From Clostridium estertheticum (GTDB lineage Bacteria > Bacillota > Clostridia > Clostridiales > Clostridiaceae), in NCBI RefSeq assembly GCF_011065935.2, contig NZ_JAAMNH020000001.1, positions 1,943,001 to 2,007,000 of the forward strand: a stretch of 64,000 nt of DNA. Direction: 5' to 3'. Both the position numbers and the translations under genes were made by a program. Below are positions 1-7,930 of this stretch, piece by piece. Under the pieces are notes generated by a model that was given only the letters and a program-made list of their open reading frames with translations, did not search any database and had not been told where the DNA came from. Position 1 is the first letter of the stretch, and each line of letters opens with the position of its first letter.

Positions 1-1
1 A

Positions 2-64
2 GAAGCTGCAGGAGCAATTATGCAGAAGAAAGCTGAAGATGGAATAAAAGCTTTAGGATTATAA
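2..64 (+). CDS. C-terminal tail of a sugar ABC transporter binding protein (partial)
   Basis: The window opens inside an open frame that ends at TAA 62-64. Its last residues read AIMQKKAEDGIKALGL. Two binding-protein-dependent sugar permeases follow on the same strand, so this is most likely the end of the extracellular solute-binding lipoprotein. The tail alone (20 residues) cannot prove the family; the call rests mainly on gene order. Confidence 0.55.
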   Translation, partial: EAAGAIMQKKAEDGIKALGL

Positions 65-73
65 TTTTTATTT

Positions 74-96
74 AAAAGGGGAGAAATCCCCTTTTT
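74..96 (+). terminator. Intra-operon hairpin after the binding-protein gene
   Basis: AAAAGGGG pairs with CCCCTTTT around the loop AGAAAT, followed by further T residues. It lies between the binding-protein tail and the first permease. In such operons a partial terminator here usually lowers permease expression relative to the binding protein; that role is inferred. Confidence 0.6.
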
Positions 97-118
97 CTTC
101 TAAGAAAGGAGCATTCAC

Positions 119-1048
119 ATGGACGGGACTGTTAAAAAAATAAAAAAGAAAAAAGGTAATAGTAGTTTTGGAATAGGACAAAGTAAAATGACCCCTTTCT
201 TTTTTTTAGCACCAGCTGTTATAGTTTTAACACTTGTTGTAGCATATCCACTTATATATGAAATAATAATTTCATTTAAAAACGTTACACTATTAAATTT
301 GAAAAGTCAGAAATATCCTTTTATTGGATTTGATAATTACAAAAATGTACTTGCTGACAGTTTATTTTATTCTACTTTAATAAGAACAGTACTATGGACT
401 GCTATCAATGTGTTTTTTCATGTTTCCATTGGATTATTTCTTGCAATAGTTTTAAATAGAAAATTACCTGGTAAAGCATTTATAAGAGTTTTACTAATTC
501 TACCTTGGGCAGTACCACAGTATATTGCTGCAATGACCTGGAAAGGTATGTATAATGTAGAATTCGGTTCTATTAATATTATTTTAACACATTTATTTGG
601 AAGTGCAGCAGCAATTCCATGGCTATCTATACCCAGTTGGACATTTATAGCATGTATTATAACTAACATATGGCTTGGAATTCCTTTTATGATGATGATA
701 TCTCTTGGTGGACTTACAAGTATTCCAGATGAGCTATATGAAGCTGCAGATCTTGATGGAGCAACGGGTTTTCAAAAATTCAAAAATATAACACTACCAC
801 TTTTAAAGCCAATACTTACTCCTGCTATAGTACTTGGAACAGTGTGGACATTTAATATGGTTAATGTAATATACCTAATTACAAGTGGTTCTGCTTCAGA
901 TGAATCTCAGATTCTTATAACTATGGTATTTAAGAGAGCATTCCAATATTTCAGGTATGGTCAATCAGCAGCGCTTTCAGTTATTATATTCTTAATTTTG
1001 CTTGCATTTAGTACAATCTTTATTAGAGCTCAAAAATCAGAAGATTAG
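119..1048 (+). CDS. Sugar ABC transporter permease, MalF type
   Basis: This 309-residue membrane protein carries about six hydrophobic segments. Near residues 205-230 it has the EAA loop of binding-protein-dependent permeases (YEAADLDGATGFQKF, then LPLLKP). Such permeases form a heterodimeric channel with a MalG-type partner, which follows directly. The start has a good ribosome site (AAGAAAGGAG). The N-terminus is lysine-rich, as in cytoplasmic tails of MalF-type proteins. No ATPase gene is next to it, so a shared MsmK/MalK-like ATPase elsewhere is likely. The family suggests a maltodextrin-like oligosaccharide, but the sequence does not fix the substrate. Confidence 0.88.
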   Translation: MDGTVKKIKKKKGNSSFGIGQSKMTPFFFLAPAVIVLTLVVAYPLIYEIIISFKNVTLLNLKSQKYPFIGFDNYKNVLADSLFYSTLIRTVLWTAINVFFHVSIGLFLAIVLNRKLPGKAFIRVLLILPWAVPQYIAAMTWKGMYNVEFGSINIILTHLFGSAAAIPWLSIPSWTFIACIITNIWLGIPFMMMISLGGLTSIPDELYEAADLDGATGFQKFKNITLPLLKPILTPAIVLGTVWTFNMVNVIYLITSGSASDESQILITMVFKRAFQYFRYGQSAALSVIIFLILLAFSTIFIRAQKSED

Positions 1049-1059
1049 AGGTGATTTGT

Positions 1060-1914
1060 ATGAAGAAAAGTGATAAATTTAATAGAGGCGATTCGCTTCC
1101 GAAAATAATATTAATATATGCATTTTTAATAGTTGCGTGTATATGTTCAGTATATCCAATATTAAATATATTAACAGTAGCTTTAAGACCAGCCAATGCA
1201 TTGTTTTCTAAATCTTTGAGTATAATTCCCCCTAATGCAACCTTTGATAATTTCAGACAAGCTTTTATACAATATGATATGTTAGGATGGCTTTATCATA
1301 GTTTAATTGTATCAGGTTCCGCCTGTGCTTTTAGTGTATTGCTTTCTGTTACAGCAGGATATGCATTTTCTAGGTTTGAATTTAGAGGTAAAAAAATGGG
1401 ATTATCACTAATTTTAGTTACTCAGATGTTTCCATTAGCTATGACACTGTTACCACTATATTTAATGATAATTAATTTGAAGATGACAAATAGCTATATT
1501 GCATTGGCAGTAATCTATGTATCTACTTCAATTCCTTTTAACATTTGGATGATGAAGGGTTTTTATGATACTATTCCTAAGTCACTTGAAGAGAGTGCTT
1601 ACGTAGATGGAGCTTCAGTATTTAGGTCTTTTTATCAGATAATATTACCACTTGCAAGACCTGCTGTTGCATTAACAGCGTTGTTCTCATTCATGGGAGC
1701 CTGGTCTGAATATATAGTTGCCAGTGTAATCATTAATGAAGCGGGAAAAATAACGTTGCCCGTTGGACTTGTAAGTATGCAAGGGCAATTTTCAACTGCA
1801 TGGGGTATTTACTCAGCAGGGGCTTTAATTACAGCTGTGCCTGTAATGATATTATTTATTTGCTTATCTAAATACCTTGTTGGTGGATTAACCGTAGGTA
1901 GTGTTAAAGGTTAG
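1060..1914 (+). CDS. Sugar ABC transporter permease, MalG type
   Basis: This is the second channel subunit, 284 residues with six predicted membrane spans. The EAA loop reads LEESAYVDGASVFRSFYQI and is followed by LPLARPA, the site that contacts the ATPase. I chose ATG 1060 because AGAGGTG sits at the right distance. An upstream GTG at 1051 lies inside that ribosome site. Only 11 bases separate it from the MalF-type gene, so the two are co-transcribed. A strong terminator follows. Confidence 0.88.
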   Translation: MKKSDKFNRGDSLPKIILIYAFLIVACICSVYPILNILTVALRPANALFSKSLSIIPPNATFDNFRQAFIQYDMLGWLYHSLIVSGSACAFSVLLSVTAGYAFSRFEFRGKKMGLSLILVTQMFPLAMTLLPLYLMIINLKMTNSYIALAVIYVSTSIPFNIWMMKGFYDTIPKSLEESAYVDGASVFRSFYQIILPLARPAVALTALFSFMGAWSEYIVASVIINEAGKITLPVGLVSMQGQFSTAWGIYSAGALITAVPVMILFICLSKYLVGGLTVGSVKG

Positions 1915-1927
1915 TAGATAAAATTTT

Positions 1928-1982
1928 AAAAAAGCAATCTCCTTACCTAAAATTAAATTTAAGGTAAGGAGATTGCTTTTTT
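1928..1982. terminator. Bidirectional terminator
   Basis: Two perfectly complementary 21-base arms (1928-1948 and 1962-1982) contain GCAATCTCCTTACCT and its complement. They are flanked by A6 and T6, so the hairpin can end transcription from the transporter operon and from the converging small gene. Confidence 0.9.
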
Positions 1983-1989
1983 AGATAGC

Positions 1990-2154
1990 TTAAAGTTGTT
2001 TGTCGCAATCTAAAGGTCCACATATATCAAATTCAGAATCGGATGGTTGTGGTACAAAATTAGCTTCTTTTTTTGCTTTTTCAAGGTTATCTTTTTCTAT
2101 TTTTGCTGATTCCTCAGGGCTCAATTTTTTAGTTTGTTTTTCTTTATCTGTCAT
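1990..2154 (-). CDS. Small 54-residue protein with a CGPLDC motif
   Basis: This short gene is preceded by a strong ribosome site (AGGGAGAGG) before ATG 2154. The product is 54 residues long, very rich in Lys and Glu in its first half, and ends with EFDICGPLDCDKQL. It has no signal peptide or membrane segment, so it should be cytoplasmic. The two Cys, four residues apart, could form a disulfide or bind a metal. I do not recognise the family and assign no function. It shares the bidirectional terminator with the transporter operon. Confidence 0.7.
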   Translation of the reverse strand: MTDKEKQTKKLSPEESAKIEKDNLEKAKKEANFVPQPSDSEFDICGPLDCDKQL

Positions 2155-2405
2155 TAATAATCCTCTCCCTTTTTAATATTTTTAGTTTATCTATTATACT
2201 ATAACCCTAAATCTAAATTATATCAATGATTATGAACGAATATTAATTGTTATAATGGATTAATTATTTCTTATATAGATTGTCTTAAAAAAATATAATT
2301 TTTAAAAATTCACCAATAATTCTGTATTCTATCATACTTCTATCACAATTGGTCCCTATAATAAAGATATAAAGTAAATAAAAAAATATAAGGAGTGTGT
2401 GTTTT

Positions 2406-2861
2406 ATGAAAAATATTAAAAAAATTGTTTTATCCATGGCAGTAATAAGTGTACTTAGTACCAGCGTTGTATTCGGAGTGGTAGCTACTAAATCGCCAGC
2501 GGATATAACAGCAGGCTTAACAGGAAAAACAATAGAAGAGGTTGCAAAAGAAAGAACTTCTGGAAAAACCTATGGAACAATTGCAAGTGAAGCAGGAAAG
2601 TTTGATGAGTTTAAAGCAGCTTCACTCCAGCAGAAAAAATTAATACTAGATCAAAGAGTAAAAGATGGAAACTTAACTCAGGCTGAGGCGGACAAAATTT
2701 ATAATGATATCAAGACTAATCAGGTAACTTGCGATGGAACAGGTAAAAAAAATGGTGTAGGTTTTGGACAAGGACGAGGAATGGGTAAAGGTGTGGGTCA
2801 AGGATCAGGACAACGTAATGGTGCCGGATGCGTTAACACAACACAAGGAACTACAAAATAA
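2406..2861 (+). CDS. Secreted DUF2680-like protein with a Gly-rich tail
   Basis: The 151-residue product begins with a signal peptide (two Lys clusters, then a hydrophobic core up to about residue 27). Residues about 30-105 are a charged helical region (TGKTIEEVAKERTSGKTYG and so on) resembling the DUF2680 family of clostridial exported proteins. The C-terminus is a Gly/Gln-rich stretch with repeated G-[RKQ]-G units. I chose ATG 2406 because AGGAG lies 10 bases upstream; a GTG nine bases earlier overlaps that site. It sits just before a two-component system, so it may be a target or accessory of cell-envelope sensing, but that is inference. Confidence 0.72.
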   Translation: MKNIKKIVLSMAVISVLSTSVVFGVVATKSPADITAGLTGKTIEEVAKERTSGKTYGTIASEAGKFDEFKAASLQQKKLILDQRVKDGNLTQAEADKIYNDIKTNQVTCDGTGKKNGVGFGQGRGMGKGVGQGSGQRNGAGCVNTTQGTTK

Positions 2862-2891
2862 AGGGAATTAAAGATTGGCAAGTAAGCCATG

Positions 2892-2930
2892 AAAACTGTT
2901 GAAATATGTAAGTATATTTCAACAGTTTTT
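2892..2930 (+). terminator. Rho-independent terminator
   Basis: AAAACTGTTGAAATAT pairs with ATATTTCAACAGTTTT across a 6-base loop and is followed by T residues. It closes the DUF2680-like gene. Confidence 0.88.
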
Positions 2931-3077
2931 CTTAAATATATAATTCTTTAAAAGTAGTTTGCTTAGTTTTACCCATAAATTATAGCCCCTCAAAATTTTG
3001 TGAATAATATTACATGGAGGCATCTTGTGTGAGAAAATTATAGTATAATAAGTTTTATAAGAAAGAGGTGGATTTAT

Positions 3078-3788
3078 ATGGATAATGAAAAGATACTTCT
3101 AGTTGATGATGAAGAACGCATGAGGGATATGATAAAAGAATATACCAGTATAGAGGGATATAATATAGATGAAGCTGCCGATGGGGTACAAGCACTAGAA
3201 CTATTTAAACAGAATAAATATTCATTGGTTATATTAGATGTAATGATGCCTAAAATAGATGGCTGGAGTGTATGTAGGGAAATACGTAAAACCTCAAATG
3301 TTCCTATAATTATGCTTACGGCAAGGGGAGAAGAGTATGATAAGCTTTTCGGGTTTGAGCAAGGCGCGGATGATTATATAATAAAACCATTTAGCCCCAA
3401 GGAACTTCTTGCACGTATGAAAGCAATAATTCGAAGAAGTGCGAGTATCGATCTTGAAGCTAAAAAAGAAAATACAGTTGCATTCCAGGGGCTTGTCATA
3501 GACTTTGATTCAAGAAATACTTATGTAAATGGTAATATAGTTACACTTACCCCTAAAGAATATAGTTTACTTATTTTTTTTGCAAAGAATCCAAACAGAG
3601 TATACGCTAGAGAACAGCTACTTGATGAGGTTTGGGGCTACGATTTTTTTGGGGATGATAGAACAGTGGATACACATATAAAAATGCTCCGTGAAAGTAT
3701 AAGTGAATATAGGAAATTTATTGTTACAGTTTGGGGAACAGGATATAAGTTCGAGGTGGGTGAAAAAAATGAAAAACATAGCTCTTAA
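3078..3788 (+). CDS. OmpR/PhoB-family response regulator
   Basis: The 236-residue protein has a receiver domain with the acidic pair D10/D11, the phosphoacceptor D54 (ILDVMMP), T81 and K103. A winged-helix DNA-binding domain fills residues about 130-230 (LTPKEYSLL, DDRTVDTHIKMLR). The regulator is phosphorylated by the adjacent kinase, whose gene overlaps its end by 20 bases. AAAGAGGTGG precedes the start. Nothing in the sequence fixes the signal. Nearby candidate targets are the secreted DUF2680-like protein upstream and the lipoprotein downstream. Confidence 0.93.
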   Translation: MDNEKILLVDDEERMRDMIKEYTSIEGYNIDEAADGVQALELFKQNKYSLVILDVMMPKIDGWSVCREIRKTSNVPIIMLTARGEEYDKLFGFEQGADDYIIKPFSPKELLARMKAIIRRSASIDLEAKKENTVAFQGLVIDFDSRNTYVNGNIVTLTPKEYSLLIFFAKNPNRVYAREQLLDEVWGYDFFGDDRTVDTHIKMLRESISEYRKFIVTVWGTGYKFEVGEKNEKHSS

Positions 3789-5172
3789 ACTTTGGTCAGG
3801 AATGATAGCACTTGTTCTAGTGATGCTTGTTATGCTATGGCTTTTTCAAATTGTGTTTCTAGAAAAATTTTATACAGGGATAAAAATTTCAGAGATTAAA
3901 AGCAAAGGCTATTCTATTCTTGAAGGGTTAAATGTGGACGGTGGAAAAGATTATGAAAGTACTTTTGAGTCATTTGCCAGCGAAACCAATTCTAACGTTG
4001 AGTTTTTGGATTCAAAGGGAGAAACTCTATATAGTGTAGGCTCAAATAGTGGCAGTTCTCAGATACCTATGATGATGAATAATTCAAGGATTGAAGCTCT
4101 TAATGATATTACGGCAGGAAAGGAAGTAACGCTATCTTTAATTCACCCCAAATTTCACAATACTTTTATACTTATTGGATTACCTCTTAAAGTACAAGGT
4201 GAGTTTAAAGGGGGGCTCCTTATAAGTTTGCCTTTAGCCCCTGTAAAAGATACCGCCGCCATATTAAAGGTACAGCTATTTTACATTACATTAATTCTTC
4301 TTTTTACAGCACTAATATTTGCTTATTTCTTGGCTAGAAGTTTTACTAGACCTATACTTGAAATTACAAAAGTATCCGAAGCCATGGCTTCAGGTAATTT
4401 TTCAGTTAAAATCAAATCAAAGGGCAGAGATGAGATCGGCAGACTTGCATCCACTATTAATTATATGGGGGAAGAATTATCGAAAATTGATCAACTGAGA
4501 AAGGACTTGATTGCTAATGTATCCCACGAATTACGTACTCCTTTAAGTCTTATCCGTGGCTATGCTGAGACAATTAGAGATGTTACAGGAAATGTTGCAG
4601 AAAAAAGGAATAAACAGCTTGAAATTATTATAGAGGAATCGGAGAGGCTTTCTAAAATCGTTGATGACATTCTTAATTTATCTCAAATACAGGCTGGATA
4701 TGTTAATTTGAATAAAACACAGTTTAATATTAATGAGCTTTTAGAAAGAATCATAGCGAAATTCCAGATTTTAAGTGAGAAAACCGCAGTTACTATAGTT
4801 CTTGAGAATCATGTAGATGTATTAGTAGAAGGTGATGAAATAAGAATAGAGCAGGTTATGTATAATCTTGTAAATAATTCTTTTAACCATACTGGTAGAT
4901 CTGGATATATAAATATAAGGGCAATAGAAAATGAAAAAAACATTAGGGTTGAAGTTGCGGATACTGGAATAGGCATTTCAGAAGAGGACTTAAAGCATAT
5001 ATGGGAGAGATTTTATAAAACAGATAAAGTGGAAGGGATAAAATCCGCAGGTAATGGCCTTGGACTTACTATTGTAAAGACTATCCTGGAATCACATGGA
5101 TTTAAATATGGAGTAGAAAGCACAAAAGGAAAAGGGACTATGGTTTGGATTGAGATCAAAAAGCAGGGTTAA
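3769..5172 (+). CDS. Membrane sensor histidine kinase
   Basis: This 467-residue kinase partners the preceding response regulator. Transmembrane segments lie at about residues 11-30 and 168-188 and enclose an extracytoplasmic sensor of about 135 residues. A HAMP linker (190-240) follows, then the HisKA dimer with phospho-acceptor H253 (NVSHELRTPL), then an ATPase domain with N box (NLVNNSFNH), G1 (DTGIGI) and G2 (GNGLGLTIV). I chose ATG 3769 because GAGGTGGG lies 8 bases before it; longer open-frame starts fall inside the regulator gene. The 20-base overlap suggests translational coupling. Confidence 0.93.
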   Translation: MKNIALKLWSGMIALVLVMLVMLWLFQIVFLEKFYTGIKISEIKSKGYSILEGLNVDGGKDYESTFESFASETNSNVEFLDSKGETLYSVGSNSGSSQIPMMMNNSRIEALNDITAGKEVTLSLIHPKFHNTFILIGLPLKVQGEFKGGLLISLPLAPVKDTAAILKVQLFYITLILLFTALIFAYFLARSFTRPILEITKVSEAMASGNFSVKIKSKGRDEIGRLASTINYMGEELSKIDQLRKDLIANVSHELRTPLSLIRGYAETIRDVTGNVAEKRNKQLEIIIEESERLSKIVDDILNLSQIQAGYVNLNKTQFNINELLERIIAKFQILSEKTAVTIVLENHVDVLVEGDEIRIEQVMYNLVNNSFNHTGRSGYINIRAIENEKNIRVEVADTGIGISEEDLKHIWERFYKTDKVEGIKSAGNGLGLTIVKTILESHGFKYGVESTKGKGTMVWIEIKKQG

Positions 5173-5194
5173 TAATAATTAAAACATTGATTAA

Positions 5195-5218
5195 AAATTT
5201 CGTCGAAATTTATTTTTG
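5195..5218 (+). terminator. Weak terminator-like hairpin after the kinase
   Basis: AAATTTC pairs with GAAATTT across three bases and is followed by ATTTTTG. The stem is AU-rich and weak, so partial read-through into the lipoprotein gene is likely. Confidence 0.3.
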
Positions 5219-5309
5219 TTGAAACCTAAAAATTCGTAACTTCTTTATAATTAGTATCGTCTAAATAATATAAGTGTAAATAAAAAATTAAAATATAAGG
5301 GGCGATATT

Positions 5310-5708
5310 ATGAAAAAAATAATTGTTTTTACTATAATTAGTATGCTTGCAGCTGTAATGCTTGTAGGATGTAAAAGTAAAGAGATAACAGAAAAACCAC
5401 CAGTATCAAGTGCCAAGTTGATGGCACCAACGGTTATTGGGAATGTATTAGAGGTAAAAGAAGATGGAAAAGCAATTTTAGTGGATTCTACTTCAGACAA
5501 TGTAAAAGGGCAAATTTGGGTAAGTATAGACAGTAAGACTAATTTTTTTGAAAATGTAACTGAAGGAACCTCTATTCCTTATCACAATGTAAGTCGTAAA
5601 TTTGCAATAGGTAATCATGTTGAAATTTTCATTGAGGGAGAAATAAAGGAATCTTATCCTATGCAAGCAACCGCTACATCGGTTTATGTTAATGAAGCTA
5701 AGAAGTAG
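5310..5708 (+). CDS. Small lipoprotein
   Basis: The 132-residue product begins with a lipoprotein signal ending in the lipobox LVGC, with C21 as the lipidation site. The mature part (TVIGNVLEVKEDGKAILVDS, then VSIDSKTNFF and GNHVEIFIEGEI) is beta-rich. It resembles the small OB-like DUF3221 (YobA-type) lipoproteins of Firmicutes. It follows the two-component genes by 137 bases and may be regulated by them. The function is unknown; the family link is by pattern only. Confidence 0.7.
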   Translation: MKKIIVFTIISMLAAVMLVGCKSKEITEKPPVSSAKLMAPTVIGNVLEVKEDGKAILVDSTSDNVKGQIWVSIDSKTNFFENVTEGTSIPYHNVSRKFAIGNHVEIFIEGEIKESYPMQATATSVYVNEAKK

Positions 5709-5732
5709 TTGGGAACTTGAATAAATGTAAAC

Positions 5733-5757
5733 TTGCCACTTGCCACGTGGGTGGCAC
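5733..5757. repeat. 25-base intergenic repeat, copy 1
   Basis: This segment is identical to 61556-61580. It contains TGCCACGTGGGTGGCA, which can fold into a 6-bp hairpin with a 4-base loop, preceded by a direct half repeat (TTGCCACTTGCCAC). It lies between the lipoprotein gene and the next terminator and is far more GC-rich than its surroundings. Confidence 0.75.
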
Positions 5758-5814
5758 TTGACATATCAGAGTTAAAATTAGTAAAAGAGGCTAAAAAAAC
5801 CATATAACAAGGTC

Positions 5815-5848
5815 AAAAAAAGAATTCCAATAATGGAGTTCTTTTTTT
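5815..5848. terminator. Bidirectional terminator
   Basis: AAAAAAAGAATTCC pairs with GGAGTTCTTTTTTT with one G-T wobble. It sits between two converging genes and has A and T runs on both sides. Confidence 0.82.
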
Positions 5849-5870
5849 ATGTCATGAGTTCCTTGACTTG

Positions 5871-7193
5871 CTATTTTATATCGGTAAACAGAGAAGTGTT
5901 AAAATGGCCATAATAACTTTGACTTGGATAATTCATATTATTGTAAAAGATTAGACCATCAGCAAGCAGCCACTCTTTACCATTGTCGCATTTCCAAATG
6001 GATACATTTTCATTTTTATCACTACGAAAAAATATAATGCACTTGTTATCAATATATCTTGGTGAAAAATCAAAATAATTTTTATTATAAGTAAGCTGTT
6101 TTATTTGTTTTGTAGTTGTATCAATACTAAAAATATGGTGCTTCCCATTTGAAAACCACTCAGATAAGGTTAGGATTCCCTGTTTTTCTTCTGGAGAGGA
6201 AGCATATAGAAGGGTTTTCCCATCACGTTTGTAATAAGGCGTCATGGCTGCTTCATCCCCTGGGGCTAAGGACTGAAATTTGCCTGTTAAAACATCTAGA
6301 ACAACTAAATCTTTGCTATTATCCATATCTCTGCCACAACCATAGATTAATGCTAAATATCTGCTGTTTTTAGGGTTTGGAGATATATTATCACTATAGG
6401 CCAGTGAAATTATGTTTGGGTTAGTATATTCTATTAATTTATTATTGTGAATATCATAGACAGCCAAATCAACTCCGTCTGCTGCCAAAGACCCTGAATG
6501 CGGATGTTTCCATATATAAAGGTACTTATCATCCTTTGATATCCCAGTTATGATGGGGTACATACCTAAATTTCCACCTGATTCCATTTTGTTTGGAATT
6601 GATTTTATAACTATTTTTTCACCCTTTGTTACTGGGTCAAAGAATAGTACACCGTAATCTTTTATATAATCAGAGCCATTCTTTTTATAGAAAAGATACT
6701 GTTCTGCATATATTTTTCCACTTCTGTCTAAGGTAATATTTTGATAATTAAATTCATTCTTAAGGTATGGTTTACTAGTTTTATTTACAACATCATAAAC
6801 ATATAAGCCACCAGAGGTAGGGGAGTATAACAATGAATTTTCATCTTGCCATGCAAAGGATAGTTGTGACGCATTATCTGCTACTTTTATATGTTCAAGA
6901 TTATCCGTCGTAATATATAAAACATTGTCCTTAAGGTATGAAACCTGTTTATTATTAGGGGATATAAGAGGTCGCGAAAAGGTACCGCCACTATCTAAAG
7001 TAATGTTTTTTTCGCTATCATTTAAAGAAACCAATAGTAATTCATTTTTCCTAACTACCACAACATTCATTTTTTTAACTGTGCTTTTTTCGCTTGCACT
7101 GATTTTTACTACAAAACCACTTGTAATGATAATAGTAATTAGCAACAACATTATAATTGTTAGCCGTTCCGATTTTATTTTTAAACCTATCAT
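5871..7193 (-). CDS. Membrane-anchored TolB-like beta-propeller protein
   Basis: The 440-residue protein has an N-terminal hydrophobic anchor (about residues 10-30). After it comes a series of TolB/WD40-like blades: SPNNKQVSYLKDN, WQDENSLLYSP, SKDDKYLYIWKHP, YKRDGKTLLYASS and SPRYIDNKCIIFFRSD. It is probably displayed outside the membrane as a binding scaffold. The start is preceded by AAAGGTTGGTGG. It is transcribed against the neighbouring genes and appears to be a single-gene unit. The blade pattern is clear, but no enzymatic residues can be named, so the ligand is unknown. Confidence 0.78.
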   Translation of the reverse strand: MIGLKIKSERLTIIMLLLITIIITSGFVVKISASEKSTVKKMNVVVVRKNELLLVSLNDSEKNITLDSGGTFSRPLISPNNKQVSYLKDNVLYITTDNLEHIKVADNASQLSFAWQDENSLLYSPTSGGLYVYDVVNKTSKPYLKNEFNYQNITLDRSGKIYAEQYLFYKKNGSDYIKDYGVLFFDPVTKGEKIVIKSIPNKMESGGNLGMYPIITGISKDDKYLYIWKHPHSGSLAADGVDLAVYDIHNNKLIEYTNPNIISLAYSDNISPNPKNSRYLALIYGCGRDMDNSKDLVVLDVLTGKFQSLAPGDEAAMTPYYKRDGKTLLYASSPEEKQGILTLSEWFSNGKHHIFSIDTTTKQIKQLTYNKNYFDFSPRYIDNKCIIFFRSDKNENVSIWKCDNGKEWLLADGLIFYNNMNYPSQSYYGHFNTSLFTDIK

Positions 7194-7278
7194 GATTTCA
7201 TACCACCAACCTTTCTTTTTATAAATAGCATTCCCTGTTTCCTTGATTAATTATAAATAAGTTGCTGGATATATAGCA

Positions 7279-7434
7279 ATGTTCGTTACCAGTTTTGAAT
7301 TTAGTACCATTTTTATACAAAATGTTATTAAGAGGTTAGAAGAATTTATAGAGTGTTTTGAAAATCTTAGTAATAAGCAAAATTACCTAGAGGAAATATT
7401 TGATGAAGATTTAATATTTTTAAATAGATTTTAG
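7279..7434 (+). CDS. Possible small protein or remnant, 51 residues
   Basis: An ATG-started frame encodes a 51-residue sequence with coding-like composition (KRLEEFIECFENL, then YLEEIFDEDLIF). No convincing ribosome site precedes it and a stop closes the frame just upstream. It could be a short gene, the end of a decayed gene or chance. I do not recognise it. Confidence 0.22.
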   Translation: MFVTSFEFSTIFIQNVIKRLEEFIECFENLSNKQNYLEEIFDEDLIFLNRF

Positions 7435-7780
7435 CTTGATATTTAAATAACTTTTGTAATAAATATTCATTGAAGTAAAATATTAACACAATTGCACATT
7501 TATAATTTTGACGATTATTAAAAAAAAACATCAAAATACTCCATTTTTATAAAAACTACGTCCTTATTTAAACTTATTTTCATAAATTTAATGCCGGTAT
7601 TCGAAAAAAATAAAATATGATTAAAATAATAAGAACTTTAGTAAGATAATAAAAACTGTATAATAATTAGTATTTTATCAACGTGTATATTAATTCAGAT
7701 TAAATGAATAAATATACATATATAATGGCTTGATGTGAAAGAAATAACGACAAAATGTGAATAATTATTCAAAAAAACCC
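7435..7780. other. AT-rich non-coding stretch
   Basis: Nothing coding is visible here. The sequence is extremely AT-rich with A and T tracts and leads into the alcohol dehydrogenase promoter. I looked for a Rex-type palindrome (TTGTTAA-N4-TTAACAA) and did not find one. Confidence 0.5.
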
Positions 7781-7809
7781 TTGCTATTTTGTGATTTTTT
7801 ACCTATAAT
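7781..7809 (+). promoter_or_regulatory. Sigma-A-type promoter of the alcohol dehydrogenase gene
   Basis: The -35 box TTGCTA (7781-7786) and the -10 box TATAAT (7804-7809) are separated by exactly 17 bases. The predicted leader before ATG 7931 is about 115 bases. Confidence 0.72.
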
Positions 7810-7930
7810 TTAAATACAGTAATAAAAAAAGGCATAACGTAATAATGTAATATACGGATATATTAAAATGAATAAACATTAAATATTAAAAAATGTATTT
7901 AGTGTTAATAAAAGAAAGGATGTGCTGTTC

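Noticed and set aside
7435..7930. Rex-type operator before the alcohol dehydrogenase gene
   Set aside because: No palindrome close to the known TTGTTAA-N4-TTAACAA pattern is present.
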